64,000 nt of DNA, taken from Williamsia sp. DF01-3. GTDB taxonomy: Bacteria > Actinomycetota > Actinomycetes > Mycobacteriales > Mycobacteriaceae. Within the stretch, counting starts at the first letter, position 1. Each line of letters begins with the position of its first letter. The position numbers and the translations under genes are program-made. Under the pieces are notes generated by a model. That model saw only the letters and a list, made by a program, of their open reading frames with translations, made no database searches and was not told the origin of the DNA. The stretch covers positions 5,039,733 through 5,103,732 of the forward strand of contig NZ_JALKFS010000005.1 of NCBI RefSeq assembly GCF_023051145.1. Direction: 5' to 3'. Shown in pieces: positions 33,776 through 43,393 of this stretch.

Positions 33776-34756
33776 CTAGGCGAACAACGGGGACAACGCT
33801 TTTCCGGCGAGTTCCACCATCCCGGGGACGTGACCGTTCGTGACCATGTTGATGGTGACGCCGTCCACTCCGGCATCGATCACGCGTTCTTTGATCTGTG
33901 CCGCGACCTCGTCGGGCGCACCGACGAAGAACCTGCTGTTTGCCTGCGCCCATTCCTCGTCCGTCGCGGTGGCGCGGTCGATTCCCCTGGCCTTCAGCAG
34001 ATCTGCCGCCTGAGCGCGGGCCTTGTCGCCATCGGGGTCGAGGATGACAAACGCCAGGAAACTGGTCTGGATCGTCGAGCGGTCGCGGCCGGCTTCCTCG
34101 CATCGCTTCGCGAGTGCCTCGAGCTTGCGAGGCAACTCGTCGACTCCCGCGATGATGTTGAGGTGCTGGGCGTACCGGGCGGCGAGGCCGAACGTCTTCT
34201 TCTCGCCGCCTCCGCCGAGCATGATCGGGATGTCGGTGCGCAACAGCGGTGAGGTGCGGGTGCCGTGCGCCTGGTACCACTTGCCATCCAGCTCGGGTTT
34301 GCCTCCGCGCAGCATCGGTTCGATGATCTGCAACGCTTCCTCGAGTCGTTCGAAGCGTTCGGTGAATGTGCCGAACTCGTAACCCATCTCGTGGTGTTCG
34401 AGTTCGAACCATCCGGCACCGAGTCCGAGGATCGCCCGGCCCCCGCTGACCACATCGAGCGTGGTGATGGTCTTGGCCAGCATCGCGGGATTGCGGTAGG
34501 TGTTGCCGGTGACCAGCGTCGACAGGTTGATCGTCGAGGTGGCCGTGGCGAGGGCACCCAGAGCGGTGTAGGCCTCGAGCATCGGCTCGTCGGGGGCTCC
34601 GATGCCGGGCAGTTGATAGAAGTGATCCATCACCAAAACGGTGTCGAAACCGGATCTTTCGGCTTCTTGCGCTTGCGCGATGACTGTGGGGAACAGCTCT
34701 GCGGTGGTGCCGGGGTAGGAGAAATTGGGGATCTGATAGCCGAGGCGGATGCTCAT
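33776..34756 (-). CDS. LLM-class F420-dependent oxidoreductase
   Basis: This 326-residue protein has the luciferase-like TIM barrel of F420-dependent enzymes (LGYQIPNFSYPGTT start, VLVMDHFYQLPG, then TLVTGNTYRNPAMLAKTITTLDVVSGGRAILGLGAGW). The long loop with GNTYRNPAMLAK supports F420 rather than FMN. The substrate is not identifiable. The ATG at 34756 overlaps the stop of the upstream flippase gene. Confidence 0.85.
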   Translation of the reverse strand: MSIRLGYQIPNFSYPGTTAELFPTVIAQAQEAERSGFDTVLVMDHFYQLPGIGAPDEPMLEAYTALGALATATSTINLSTLVTGNTYRNPAMLAKTITTLDVVSGGRAILGLGAGWFELEHHEMGYEFGTFTERFERLEEALQIIEPMLRGGKPELDGKWYQAHGTRTSPLLRTDIPIMLGGGGEKKTFGLAARYAQHLNIIAGVDELPRKLEALAKRCEEAGRDRSTIQTSFLAFVILDPDGDKARAQAADLLKARGIDRATATDEEWAQANSRFFVGAPDEVAAQIKERVIDAGVDGVTINMVTNGHVPGMVELAGKALSPLFA

Positions 34757-35949
34757 GCATCCACAGTACGACCGCGGTCTTGCGTCCGGGTGGCGCTCAG
34801 CGCAACCAGCGTCGACACCGTTCCGACCACCGCGCAGCTCGCAGCGATCACGGCGAGCGTGACGATGCTGTGTGCGACGGTGACCACCAGCACCACCTCG
34901 ATGGCGAGCACCGTCCAGCTCAGCAGGCCGATCCAGGTGCGGTCGCGCGCGATGGCCGCCAGAAGGCCCACCTGCAGCACCGACAGCGCGCTCCCGGTGA
35001 GAGCGAACAACCAGAGGATCGGGGCGACAGGCCGGTAGTCCTCACCGGCGATCACCGGAACCAGTGGCCCACAGATCGCCGCACCGACCACCACGGTCGC
35101 GGCGATGGCCGTGAGCCACCCGACCGCGGTACGCAGGGCGCCGGCCGTCTTCGCGACGTCTGCGAGTTGTGGGTACAGCACCACGCCGATCGCCTGCGGC
35201 AACCAGAACGCCGCCTTGGTGGCGATGGTCCCGAGTGCGTACACCCCCGCGTCGTATTCGCCGAGGATCGGCCGGGCGGCGAGCAGATCCACTGACGACA
35301 GTGCGATCAACACAAGCTGGACCTGCGAGGCGTGCAGCACGAGCCGCAGCGCCAAACCGTCGGACATCGCGCTGTCGGCAGGCTTGTCCGCCAACACGAT
35401 CAGCCAGATGACGGCAGCGGCGATGGCTGCGCCGACCGCGGTTGCGGTGAGGGCACCGGCCGCGCCCGCGCCGACCGCCAACGCGACCACACCGGGCACG
35501 GTGCGGGCCACACCCACACCCGCCAGCACCCACGACAGCACCGAAAACCGTTGTCCGCCCTGCAATATGCCCTGACCGGCAGCGATCAGAACCAGCAGGG
35601 GTGCGGTTGAGAAAGCTGCGATCGTGGCCGCCAGGCCGGTATCGGCCACCGCCATCACCACCGGTACGGCGACGGCCGCGGCCACCAGCACCGCCGCAGT
35701 GGTCCGCAGGGTGATCGAGATCAGGTCGGCAACAGCACGCCTTCGCACCACCTCCCGGGCGATCACGACCTGCAGAGCCAGCGCCGGGACACCCAGCACC
35801 AGCATCGCCTGCAGCAGCACTGCGAACTCGCCGTACTCTGCGGGCGACAACCACCGGGTGGCCGGTAGGTGGATGAGGTAGGCGCAGATGTTGGCGACCA
35901 TCGTGCCGGCGGCCACGCCACCCACTCCCGCCATCGCACCCATCGCCAT
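34753..35949 (-). CDS. MOP-type flippase / polysaccharide biosynthesis membrane protein
   Basis: This 398-residue protein has about twelve membrane helices and the WLSPAEYGEFAVLLQAMLVLG segment characteristic of Wzx-like lipid-linked oligosaccharide flippases. The start is ATG 35949; a longer frame from 36207 runs over the EamA gene. It overlaps the LLM gene at its stop. Its likely role is moving a lipid-linked glycan across the membrane, consistent with the nearby glycosyltransferases. The substrate is unknown. Confidence 0.8.
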   Translation of the reverse strand: MAMGAMAGVGGVAAGTMVANICAYLIHLPATRWLSPAEYGEFAVLLQAMLVLGVPALALQVVIAREVVRRRAVADLISITLRTTAAVLVAAAVAVPVVMAVADTGLAATIAAFSTAPLLVLIAAGQGILQGGQRFSVLSWVLAGVGVARTVPGVVALAVGAGAAGALTATAVGAAIAAAVIWLIVLADKPADSAMSDGLALRLVLHASQVQLVLIALSSVDLLAARPILGEYDAGVYALGTIATKAAFWLPQAIGVVLYPQLADVAKTAGALRTAVGWLTAIAATVVVGAAICGPLVPVIAGEDYRPVAPILWLFALTGSALSVLQVGLLAAIARDRTWIGLLSWTVLAIEVVLVVTVAHSIVTLAVIAASCAVVGTVSTLVALSATRTQDRGRTVDA

Positions 35950-35971
35950 GGGTTCAGTCTCGCAGGAGCGA

Positions 35972-36985
35972 TCAGCGGCGCAGGGAGACAGGCTCGTTCG
36001 CAACAGATGCGGCGGGCGCCGGCACAGGTGGGGCGGTGCGTGCGGCTTCGCGGAACCGCGCACGCTGCGCGATCCACACGAGCAGGCCCAGCACCACACC
36101 CACCGGGTAGATCCACCGGTCGAGGTGTTCGCCCAGCAGCAGCGCCGACCACGCGATGGTGAGCAGCGGCTGCACCTGCTGGATCTGCCCCACGCGGGCG
36201 ATACCACCGCGTGCCAGCCCTCCGTACCAGGCGAAGAACCCGAGGAACTGGGAGATGACGGTGATGTAGAACATCCCGATCACCACCGGGCCGGTCAGCG
36301 AGAACGAGCCCGTCGCGGCGGTGAGCGCGCACAACGGAACCGATATCGGCAGCAGCAGCACCAGCGACCACGAGATGCTCTGCGCTCCGCCGATCCGTTT
36401 TGCCTGGGTTCCGCCGACCGCGTATCCGAACCCGGCACTGACCGTCGCGAGCACCATCCACAGGTGACCCCAGCTCAGCGCGAACCCGGACAGCGCATCA
36501 GGACTCGTCGAGACCAGGAACGCACAGAGGACGAGCACGCCGGCGCCGGTCGCGACCCAGAAGAGCCATGGCAGTCGCTCTCCGCCCAGCAACGCCGCGA
36601 ATGTGGCGGTCATGGCCGGCAGCAGTCCCAGGATCACCGCACCGGTCGCCGAGTCGATCCTCTCCAGCGCCAGCGAGGAGAACAGCGGGAAACCGACGAC
36701 CACACCCAGACCGGAACACAGCAAGGCGGCGAGGTCGTGCGGGGCCGGACGCTGCGCCCCGACGATCCGCACATACGCCAGCGCGAGCAGCCCGGCCAGC
36801 GCCGCCCGCCAGACCGTGACCCCCACCGCATCGATTCCGGCGACGGCGAGTTTGTTGGCGGGCAGCGAGAAACTGAAAGCCAGAACACCGAGACCACCCA
36901 GCAGCACGCCGGCATGAGCGGACGACTTTCGACGTCCGTTATCTGCTATCGCCGAAAACCGCGAACTGTTATCGTTGATCTTCAT
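35972..36985 (-). CDS. EamA-family (DMT) transporter
   Basis: This 337-residue protein has ten helices in two EamA repeats (for example LAFSFSLPANKLAVAGIDAVGV, and WSLVLLLPISVPL). DMT/EamA proteins are small-metabolite exporters. It starts at ATG 36985, in the same CATG as the divergent MocR regulator start, so both probably make leaderless transcripts from one operator. MocR regulators with such neighbours often control amine or amino-acid export, but that is inference. Confidence 0.85.
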   Translation of the reverse strand: MKINDNSSRFSAIADNGRRKSSAHAGVLLGGLGVLAFSFSLPANKLAVAGIDAVGVTVWRAALAGLLALAYVRIVGAQRPAPHDLAALLCSGLGVVVGFPLFSSLALERIDSATGAVILGLLPAMTATFAALLGGERLPWLFWVATGAGVLVLCAFLVSTSPDALSGFALSWGHLWMVLATVSAGFGYAVGGTQAKRIGGAQSISWSLVLLLPISVPLCALTAATGSFSLTGPVVIGMFYITVISQFLGFFAWYGGLARGGIARVGQIQQVQPLLTIAWSALLLGEHLDRWIYPVGVVLGLLVWIAQRARFREAARTAPPVPAPAASVANEPVSLRR

Positions 36986-36996
36986 GTACAACGATA
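36970..36996. promoter_or_regulatory. Inverted repeat operator covering both start codons of the MocR/EamA pair
   Basis: TATCGTTG (36970-36977) and CAACGATA (36989-36996) flank an 11-base spacer containing the shared start-codon CATG. Each arm contains TATCGT, which could serve as a -10 element for the gene on the opposite side, giving leaderless mRNAs. A dimeric MocR bound here would repress both genes and itself. Confidence 0.6.
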
Positions 36997-38372
36997 GCGG
37001 AGTATCGGTCCTGACCGAAAGTCTGCGTGCCCTGATCACTCAGAGCACGCCGGGTACCCGGCTCCCGTCGGTACGGTCGCTGCAGGAGCAGCATCGCGTC
37101 TCGCCCAACTCCGTGCAGCGGGTTCTGCGCGATCTCGCCACCGAAGGTCTCGTCGACGTCAGACCGGGTGCCGGATCCTTTGTCGCAGCCGCGGCGCCAC
37201 CGCGCTCGCCGGCCGACACCTCGTGGCAGGAATCGGTACTGGGCGCCCGGATGCCGCCCGAGCTCTCCCGCACGCTCGACCTGTGGCGTGTCCCCGGGTC
37301 CGAGGTCGTCCGGCTCAAAGGCGGGTATCTCGACGACGAACTGCTGCCTCACGCCGCACTCGACGCCGCCATGACCCGGGCGATCAAACGTTCCCGGAGC
37401 TGGGGCCGCTACCCCATCGAGGGCAGTCCGGAACTGCGCCGCTGGTTCGCATCCGAGATCGACGCCATCCACGCGTCGGAGGTGATCGTGACCGCCGGCG
37501 GACAGACCGCGCTGTCGGTGGCGGTCCGCGCGCTGATCCGGCCAGGAGAGTCCGTGATCGTCGAGAGCCCCACGTACACGGGGCTCATCGCGATCGTCCG
37601 CAGTCATGGCGCCGAGGTCATTCCCGTGCCCATGGACTCCGAAGGTATCCGGACCGACCTGCTGGCCGACGCGATCGCCCGCACCGGCAGCCGGCTGCTC
37701 GTGGTGCAGCCGGCGTTCGCCAATCCGAGCGGGGTGACGCTGGCCGGACATCGCCGCAGGCAGATCATCGAACTGGCCGAACAGCATTCACTGTTCGTGA
37801 TCGAAGACGATTACGCGCGGTACCTCGGCATCGACGGTGACCCACCCCCGCCGTTGACGGCACAGGATCCCAATGGCCATGTGGTGCACATCCGTTCGCT
37901 CACCAAGCCCGTCGGGCCCGGGATGCGGGTCGCCGCCCTGTGCGCTCGGGGACCCGCACTGGCGCGGCTGCGGGCGGCCAAGATGCTCGACGACTTCTAC
38001 GTGGCCGGCCCCGTCCAGGAGGCCGCCGTCGAGTTCCTCAACTCCCCCGCGTGGCCCCGGCACAACCGGCAGGTGCGCCGGGCACTCGGAGAGCGCAGGG
38101 ATGCCCTCCTGGGATCCCTGGGGCGGTTGATCCCACAGATCGAGGTCGCCGCGGTGCCCCGTGGCGGCATGCATCTGTGGGTGCGACTCCCGGACGGGCT
38201 CGACGATCGGGACGTGGCGGCGGCCGCTCACGCCGAAGGCGTCATGGTCGGCGAGGGAACGCCGTGGTTTCCCGCCGAATCCGACCACTCTCACCTGCGC
38301 CTGACGTTCGGGGAGACGCCGGTGCCCGTCATCGGTGAGGCCGTCTCCCGACTGGCGAAGGTGTTCCGTTAG
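36984..38372 (+). CDS. MocR-type GntR regulator with aminotransferase domain
   Basis: This 462-residue protein has an N-terminal GntR winged helix (about 1-75, with RLPSVRSLQEQHRVSPNSVQRVLRDLATEGLVDVRPGAGSF recognisable) and a PLP-type class I aminotransferase-like domain (about 90-460, with FANPSGVTL and the PLP-lysine context SLTKPVGPG). MocR proteins sense amino acid or PLP-linked ligands. It is divergent from the EamA gene and shares its operator. Start is ATG 36984. Confidence 0.88.
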   Translation: MYNDSGVSVLTESLRALITQSTPGTRLPSVRSLQEQHRVSPNSVQRVLRDLATEGLVDVRPGAGSFVAAAAPPRSPADTSWQESVLGARMPPELSRTLDLWRVPGSEVVRLKGGYLDDELLPHAALDAAMTRAIKRSRSWGRYPIEGSPELRRWFASEIDAIHASEVIVTAGGQTALSVAVRALIRPGESVIVESPTYTGLIAIVRSHGAEVIPVPMDSEGIRTDLLADAIARTGSRLLVVQPAFANPSGVTLAGHRRRQIIELAEQHSLFVIEDDYARYLGIDGDPPPPLTAQDPNGHVVHIRSLTKPVGPGMRVAALCARGPALARLRAAKMLDDFYVAGPVQEAAVEFLNSPAWPRHNRQVRRALGERRDALLGSLGRLIPQIEVAAVPRGGMHLWVRLPDGLDDRDVAAAAHAEGVMVGEGTPWFPAESDHSHLRLTFGETPVPVIGEAVSRLAKVFR

Positions 38373-38391
38373 CGCTTGTTAGGGTCCATGC

Positions 38392-40113
38392 ATGACCCGC
38401 AGGCATTGGCTCAGCCTGTGGCTGACCAGCATCGCCCTGTCGATGGCGATCCTCGGGCCCGTCTTCGGTCCGGGATACCTGCTGATCCGTGACATGGTCA
38501 GTACTCCCCGCTCGTTCGTCACCGACTCGGCACTCGGCTTGTCCGATTCTGCGCCGCGGGCCGTGCCGCAGGACTGGCTGATCGCCGTCGCCTCCGGCGT
38601 GATCGACGGTGGAATCGTGGTCAAGGCACTGACTTTCGCGGCCATCGTGCTGGCCGGCGTCGGGTACGGCCGATTGGCTCGGCGCGTCCTGCCCGCGGCG
38701 GGGACACCCGGCATGCTGGCGGCCACGGTCACCGCCGTCTGGAATCCCTATGTGGCCGAACGCCTTCTGCAGGGCCAGTGGAGTCTTCTCGTCGGCTACG
38801 CAGCGCTCGGATGGATCCTGGTCGCCGCGGTCGACGTCCGCCGCGGTGGCGGCTGGGCTCGCTGGTCGGTGCTGACGGGCTGGCTCGCCGTCGCCGGGAT
38901 CACGCCGACCGGTTCGCTACTCGCCGGACTTGTGCTGCTCGCCGGTCTGGTCATCCCGGCGCTTGCCCGGCGCGACTGGCGGATGGCGCTGACCGCGTCC
39001 GTGCTCTGGGCGGCGGCGTCCCTCCCGTGGCTGACCGCATCGTTCCTGGGTGCGGGCACCGGCACGGCTGATCCAGGATCCGTCGCGCTGTTCGCGGCCC
39101 GCGCGGAGCCGTGGCTCGGAACGGCCGGTTCGCTGCTGGGCCTCGGTGGCGTGTGGAACGCCGACGCCGTACCCGAGAGCCGGACCTCGCCGTGGGCGCT
39201 GGTGGCCACCGCCGCCCTCCTGGTTGTTGTCCTCGCCGGGCTCCCGGGACTGTGGCACCGCCGTCGCAACCCGGTGATCAGGGCAGCGGGCGGCCTTGCG
39301 GCCGGTTCGGTTGTCCTGGTCGCCCTCGCGGCCACGCCGTTCGGCATGGCGATCCTGGAATGGCTGGTCGATACGGTGCCCGGCACCGGCCTGCTGCGCG
39401 ACACCCAGAAATGGATCGCCCTCGCGGTTCCGGCATACGCGCTGGCTGCCGCGTCAGCCGTCCAATCGGCCGGCCGACACGTGCCCAAGGGGTTTGCCGC
39501 CGTCGTCGCCTCCGCCCTGATCGTCGCCCCACTGCCCGACCTCGCGTGGGGTGTGGGCAACTCGCTCACCCCGATCCGCTACCCCGGCGACTGGCACGCA
39601 GTTGCCGACACCATCACGTCCGGGCATGGCGATGTGCTGGTGCTCCCGGTGGGGACCAACCGCCAGTACGCCTTCGCCGATTCGGTGTCCCTGGATCCTG
39701 CCCCGAGACTCCTGCGCGCCGACGTCCTGCAATCGGGTGAGCTGATCGTCGATGGCCTCAGTGTCGACCGACCCGATTCACGGGCCACCCGAGCCGAGGA
39801 AGCACTCCTCGCCGGATCGTCACCGCAGGCGCTCGCAGCACTGGGCGTCGGATGGGTTCTCGTCGAGGGCGATTCCGCCATCGACGCGGCCCCGCGCACC
39901 CTGGCCCAGCTCGACCTCGTCTTCGACGGTGCCGATCTGCGCGTCTATCGGGTGGACGTCGATCGTTTGCACAGTGCAATCGGCGAGCCCTCAACAGTCG
40001 AGCGGGGCTCGCTGTGGGTTGCCCATCTGGTGTGGATTGTGCTGATCGCCAATGGATTACTCGCAGCTGTGCTGAAATGGCCCCACCGAACGGCGCACCG
40101 AAAGAGGCTCTAG
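38392..40113 (+). CDS. Large membrane protein, Rv0226c-like (GT-C-like)
   Basis: This 573-residue protein has about ten to twelve membrane helices and a C-terminal extracytoplasmic region (about 400-530). Segments such as NPYVAERLLQGQWSLLVGYAALGW and LLRDTQKWIALAVPAY occur in Rv0226c-type proteins of mycolata. It lacks a recognised catalytic motif, but the early acidic loop and helix pattern resemble GT-C glycosyltransferases. The ATG at 38392 begins MTRRHWLSLWLTS. It lies one frame beyond the MocR gene and before a SnoaL-like gene. The function is unknown; envelope glycan assembly is likely. Confidence 0.75.
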   Translation: MTRRHWLSLWLTSIALSMAILGPVFGPGYLLIRDMVSTPRSFVTDSALGLSDSAPRAVPQDWLIAVASGVIDGGIVVKALTFAAIVLAGVGYGRLARRVLPAAGTPGMLAATVTAVWNPYVAERLLQGQWSLLVGYAALGWILVAAVDVRRGGGWARWSVLTGWLAVAGITPTGSLLAGLVLLAGLVIPALARRDWRMALTASVLWAAASLPWLTASFLGAGTGTADPGSVALFAARAEPWLGTAGSLLGLGGVWNADAVPESRTSPWALVATAALLVVVLAGLPGLWHRRRNPVIRAAGGLAAGSVVLVALAATPFGMAILEWLVDTVPGTGLLRDTQKWIALAVPAYALAAASAVQSAGRHVPKGFAAVVASALIVAPLPDLAWGVGNSLTPIRYPGDWHAVADTITSGHGDVLVLPVGTNRQYAFADSVSLDPAPRLLRADVLQSGELIVDGLSVDRPDSRATRAEEALLAGSSPQALAALGVGWVLVEGDSAIDAAPRTLAQLDLVFDGADLRVYRVDVDRLHSAIGEPSTVERGSLWVAHLVWIVLIANGLLAAVLKWPHRTAHRKRL

Positions 40114-40116
40114 GCA

Positions 40117-40584
40117 GTGGACGAGCTCGAAACATTCACACAGATCGAAGCGATCAAACAGCTCAAATACCGATATCTCCGTGCCTTGGACACCAAGGCG
40201 TGGGAGGAGTTCGAGACCACCCTGGCCGAAGACGTCACCGGCGACTACGGCGACAGCCTGTCGTTCACCACCCGCGCCCAGCTCGTCGACTTCATGAAGT
40301 CGTCGCTCGGGGCCGCGGTGTTGACCGAGCATCGAGTCGACCACCCAGAGATCACCGTCGACGGCAACGAGGCCACGGGCCGGTGGTACCTGCAGGACCG
40401 GGTCATCGTCGCGGACTTCAACTTCATGCTCTTCGGGGCGGCGTTCTACAACGACCGCTACATCCGGACGGCAGACGGATGGAAGATCAGCGCGACCGGC
40501 TACGACCGCACCTACGAGGCCACGGTGTCACTCGAAGACATGCCGAGCTTCAAGGTGAAACCCGGTGCGGCACTCGATCTCTGA
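40117..40584 (+). CDS. SnoaL-like (NTF2-fold) protein
   Basis: This 155-residue protein has an NTF2/SnoaL cone fold: LKYRYLRALDTKAWEEFETTLAEDV and RYIRTADGWKISATGYDRTYE. SnoaL-like proteins are isomerases, dehydratases or simple ligand binders. The GTG start at 40117 is three bases after the upstream stop, so it is in the same operon. It overlaps the convergent glycosyltransferase by 35 bases. Catalytic residues are not certain. Confidence 0.75.
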   Translation: MDELETFTQIEAIKQLKYRYLRALDTKAWEEFETTLAEDVTGDYGDSLSFTTRAQLVDFMKSSLGAAVLTEHRVDHPEITVDGNEATGRWYLQDRVIVADFNFMLFGAAFYNDRYIRTADGWKISATGYDRTYEATVSLEDMPSFKVKPGAALDL

Positions 40585-41767
40585 CGAGCCCCGACACACG
40601 TCGCCCTGAGACCGTTTCGGCCAGAACATATTTCACCCGGGCGGCCGCCGCCGACCACGAATAGTCCCCGGCCCGTTCACGCGCCTTGTCGCCGAGTTCC
40701 CGGCACCGCGCCGGCTCATCAAGCAATTCCGCTGTGGCCGAGACCAACTCGTCGAGGTCGTCGACGAGCAGTCCGGTCACGCCGTCGACCACGGAGTCGG
40801 TGAGACCTCGAGAAGATCGATACCCGATGGTCGGCACACCATGGCCCGCGGCCTCGACAACGGCAAGTCCCCACCCCTCGGTCTGCGACGGCATCAGATG
40901 TAGCGCCGACCCGGCAAGGATGCGGTGCTTGTCGGACTCGCTGACATGCCCGTGAAAACTCACGCGCCGGTCGACACCGAGTTCGGTCGCGCGTTCACGA
41001 AGACGGGTCGACCACCAGCCGTCGCCCACCACGTCCAACGTCACGTCCGGATGGGTGGTCGCGAGCTGGGCCATCACCTCGAGCGCGTGTTCGATCTGTT
41101 TGTGCGGCACCAGCCGCGAGAGCACCACCAGCCGGCGAGGATCCGGTTCGACATCGACGTGAGGTGACGGGTCGGTGCCTGCGCGCACCACCGACACCCG
41201 CCCGGCGTCCACACCGAGCGAGACGAGATCTTCGGCCGACGGCAACGACACGGTCAGATACTGCGAATCTCGATGCACCCACGGTGACAGGCGGGATTCG
41301 ATGAACCATCCGATCCGGCCCATCGCGGCGCCTGCGACCGGCCATTGGCGGCGATGGCAGTGATGCACCAGAACCACCACCGGCGCGCGCATCACCCAGC
41401 GGGCAAAGAAGGGAATGCCGTTCTGGGTGTCGATCACCACGTCGGGATCAAGCCCGGCCATCGGTCCACGGCCGAGCCGGCCGGCAACGATCGCCGCAAG
41501 CGCCCGCGGGTACACGCTGAGCCGGCCACCGCCGCGCGAGACCCGGATGCCATCACGGATCTCCGTGCGCGCCGCCCCCGGGTAGCCGGCCGTCCGCAGG
41601 GTCACGCGCACCCCGTCGCGGACGAGTTCGGCCCCGATGCGCTCGAGGTAGCGTTCGCTGCCGCCACCCTGCGGGTGGTCGGAGTCGCGCCAGCACAGCA
41701 ACAGCACCTCGCGGACGGGCGCGGTGGACTCACCGTGGGCGACGTTGTCAGGTTGTTCGTTTTTCAC
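40550..41767 (-). CDS. GT4-family glycosyltransferase (Rv0225-like)
   Basis: This 405-residue protein has the GT-B fold of retaining GT4 enzymes: the glycine-rich N-terminal loop DHPQGGGSERYL, LSRLVPHKQIEHAL in the second domain, and the nucleotide-sugar motif EGWGLAVVEAAGHGVP. The donor is probably a GDP- or UDP-sugar. I chose GTG 41767 as start because it begins MKNEQPDN; the longer frame continues over the divergent methyltransferase. In mycobacteria the orthologue sits beside the same methyltransferase and is linked to envelope glycans. Confidence 0.82.
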   Translation of the reverse strand: MKNEQPDNVAHGESTAPVREVLLLCWRDSDHPQGGGSERYLERIGAELVRDGVRVTLRTAGYPGAARTEIRDGIRVSRGGGRLSVYPRALAAIVAGRLGRGPMAGLDPDVVIDTQNGIPFFARWVMRAPVVVLVHHCHRRQWPVAGAAMGRIGWFIESRLSPWVHRDSQYLTVSLPSAEDLVSLGVDAGRVSVVRAGTDPSPHVDVEPDPRRLVVLSRLVPHKQIEHALEVMAQLATTHPDVTLDVVGDGWWSTRLRERATELGVDRRVSFHGHVSESDKHRILAGSALHLMPSQTEGWGLAVVEAAGHGVPTIGYRSSRGLTDSVVDGVTGLLVDDLDELVSATAELLDEPARCRELGDKARERAGDYSWSAAAARVKYVLAETVSGRRVSGLVRDRVPHRVSP

Positions 41768-41824
41768 TGCTGGCCAGGGTAGCGGCCGGATCACCACCGA
41801 CGTCCGACCCGTATCGTTTCGCTG

Positions 41825-42631
41825 GTGAAAGACACCACCCGCCGTGCCCGTCAGCGCGCCACGGTGGTCCGTTCGGCCACCTTGCTGAACCACTTCCGGT
41901 ACGAGCAGTCCGACCCCGACCGCTTCTACGGCGCCCTTGCCGATGACTCGGTGGAGTTGATCGAGGCGCTGCACCGCGGCGTCACTGGCCTCGACCCCGG
42001 CGGCCCGGCCGGCCTCGACCGCAAGGTTGTCCTTGATGTGGGAGGCGGTCCCGGCTACTTCGCCGAGGTGTTCCGGCGTCGCGGAGCCCACTACGTGTCG
42101 GTCGAACCTGACCCCGACGAGATGCATGCCGCCGGTCTCCCCCAGCAGGCCGGTGTCCGCGGGTCGGGGACTGCACTGCCGATCGCCGACGCCGTGGTGG
42201 ACATCTGCTACTCGTCCAACGTCGCCGAACACGTCGCCGAGCCCTGGTCCATGGCCCGCGAGATGCTGCGGGTCACTCGCCCCGGCGGCCTCGTCCTGCT
42301 CAGCTACACCCTCTGGTACGGACCGTTCGGCGGCCACGAGATGGGTCTGACCCATTACTTCGGCGGTGCCCGGGCGGCCCGCTGGTACACCAGAAAGCAC
42401 GGCCACCGGCCCAAGAACCTCTACGGCACATCGTTGTTCAAGGTCACCGCCGCCGACGGGCTGCGGTGGGCACGTTCGGTGCCGCCGAGCGAGGCGACAC
42501 TGGTGGCCGCCTTTCCGCGATATCTCCCGGGGCGGCTGTGGTGGGTGATGAAGGTGCCACTGATCCGGGAAGTACTGGGCACCAACTTGGTGCTCCTGCT
42601 CCGTAAGGCCGACCCGACCAATCCGCTATAG
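41825..42631 (+). CDS. SAM-dependent methyltransferase (Rv0224c-like)
   Basis: This 268-residue protein is a class I methyltransferase with SAM-binding motif LDVGGGPGYFAEVF and a later YSSNVAEHVAEPW. The start is GTG 41825, 57 bases from the divergent glycosyltransferase start. Orthologues in this position (Rv0224c) are conserved in mycolata; the substrate is unknown. It overlaps the surE stop by six bases. Confidence 0.82.
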   Translation: MKDTTRRARQRATVVRSATLLNHFRYEQSDPDRFYGALADDSVELIEALHRGVTGLDPGGPAGLDRKVVLDVGGGPGYFAEVFRRRGAHYVSVEPDPDEMHAAGLPQQAGVRGSGTALPIADAVVDICYSSNVAEHVAEPWSMAREMLRVTRPGGLVLLSYTLWYGPFGGHEMGLTHYFGGARAARWYTRKHGHRPKNLYGTSLFKVTAADGLRWARSVPPSEATLVAAFPRYLPGRLWWVMKVPLIREVLGTNLVLLLRKADPTNPL

Positions 42632-43393
42632 GACAAGCCCGTCGAGGTCGGTGTCCGGGGCCTCGATCGGCGGGACCCGGAGGGCGGTCACCGTCGCCCA
42701 CCCGTCCGCGATGAGGGCGGCATCTGAACCCGGCGGGCTGTCGTCCTGCTCCTGGGCACGGATCTCATCGAAGGTCACCGCCACCGACTCCTCATCTCGT
42801 TCCCCGATCCGGGCCTGCACGGCCCCGAACGGTGCAAGCGATGCCCGCCGCAGCCCCTTCAGATCCGCTCTGGCCAGATCGGGGATGTTGACGTTGAGCA
42901 CCGAACCGGGCTGGGCCTTGTCGACCACCCACGCTGCTGCGACACGCGCGACCTCGGCCGCGCAGTCCCAATCGCGGGGCTCGGTGGCGTCCACCGACAC
43001 CGCCAACGTCGCAGCGCCGTGGGCGGCAGCGGTGAACGCCGCACCGACCGTCCCCGAGTGCAAGATCGCGTGTCCGGTGTTGGGCCCGTGATTGATCCCG
43101 GAGAACACCAGATCCGGAGGTGACCCGAAAGCTCCATCGCACGCGACAAAAGCGATGAGGGCAGGCGACGCGTCCACGGCGTAAGCCGTCACGTCGGGCA
43201 ACTCGGTCAGGTCGGTGGCTCGCATCCGCAAGCGACCGCCGTCTTCGATGGCACTGAGCGACGCGCTCGCGCCGCTGCGTTCCCGGTCGGGCGCGGCGAC
43301 CACCACGTCGAGACCCAGGTCAGTCGCAACCCGCGCGAGCACGTGAATCCCGGCGCGGTCGATACCGTCGTCGTTGGTGATCAGCACCTTCAC
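42626..43393 (-). CDS. surE: 5'/3'-nucleotidase SurE
   Basis: This 255-residue protein shows SurE hallmarks: KVLITNDDGI (metal-binding Asp8, Asp9), DRERSGASASLS and SGINHGPNTGHAI. SurE removes phosphate from nucleotides in a stationary-phase stress response. It converges on the methyltransferase and is coupled by ATGA overlap with the PfkB gene upstream. Confidence 0.92.
   Translation of the reverse strand: MKVLITNDDGIDRAGIHVLARVATDLGLDVVVAAPDRERSGASASLSAIEDGGRLRMRATDLTELPDVTAYAVDASPALIAFVACDGAFGSPPDLVFSGINHGPNTGHAILHSGTVGAAFTAAAHGAATLAVSVDATEPRDWDCAAEVARVAAAWVVDKAQPGSVLNVNIPDLARADLKGLRRASLAPFGAVQARIGERDEESVAVTFDEIRAQEQDDSPPGSDAALIADGWATVTALRVPPIEAPDTDLDGLVL

Noticed and set aside
40550-42406. 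618-residue version of the GT4 glycosyltransferase
   Set aside because: The first 213 residues run antisense through the methyltransferase gene; the glycosyltransferase starts at GTG 41767.
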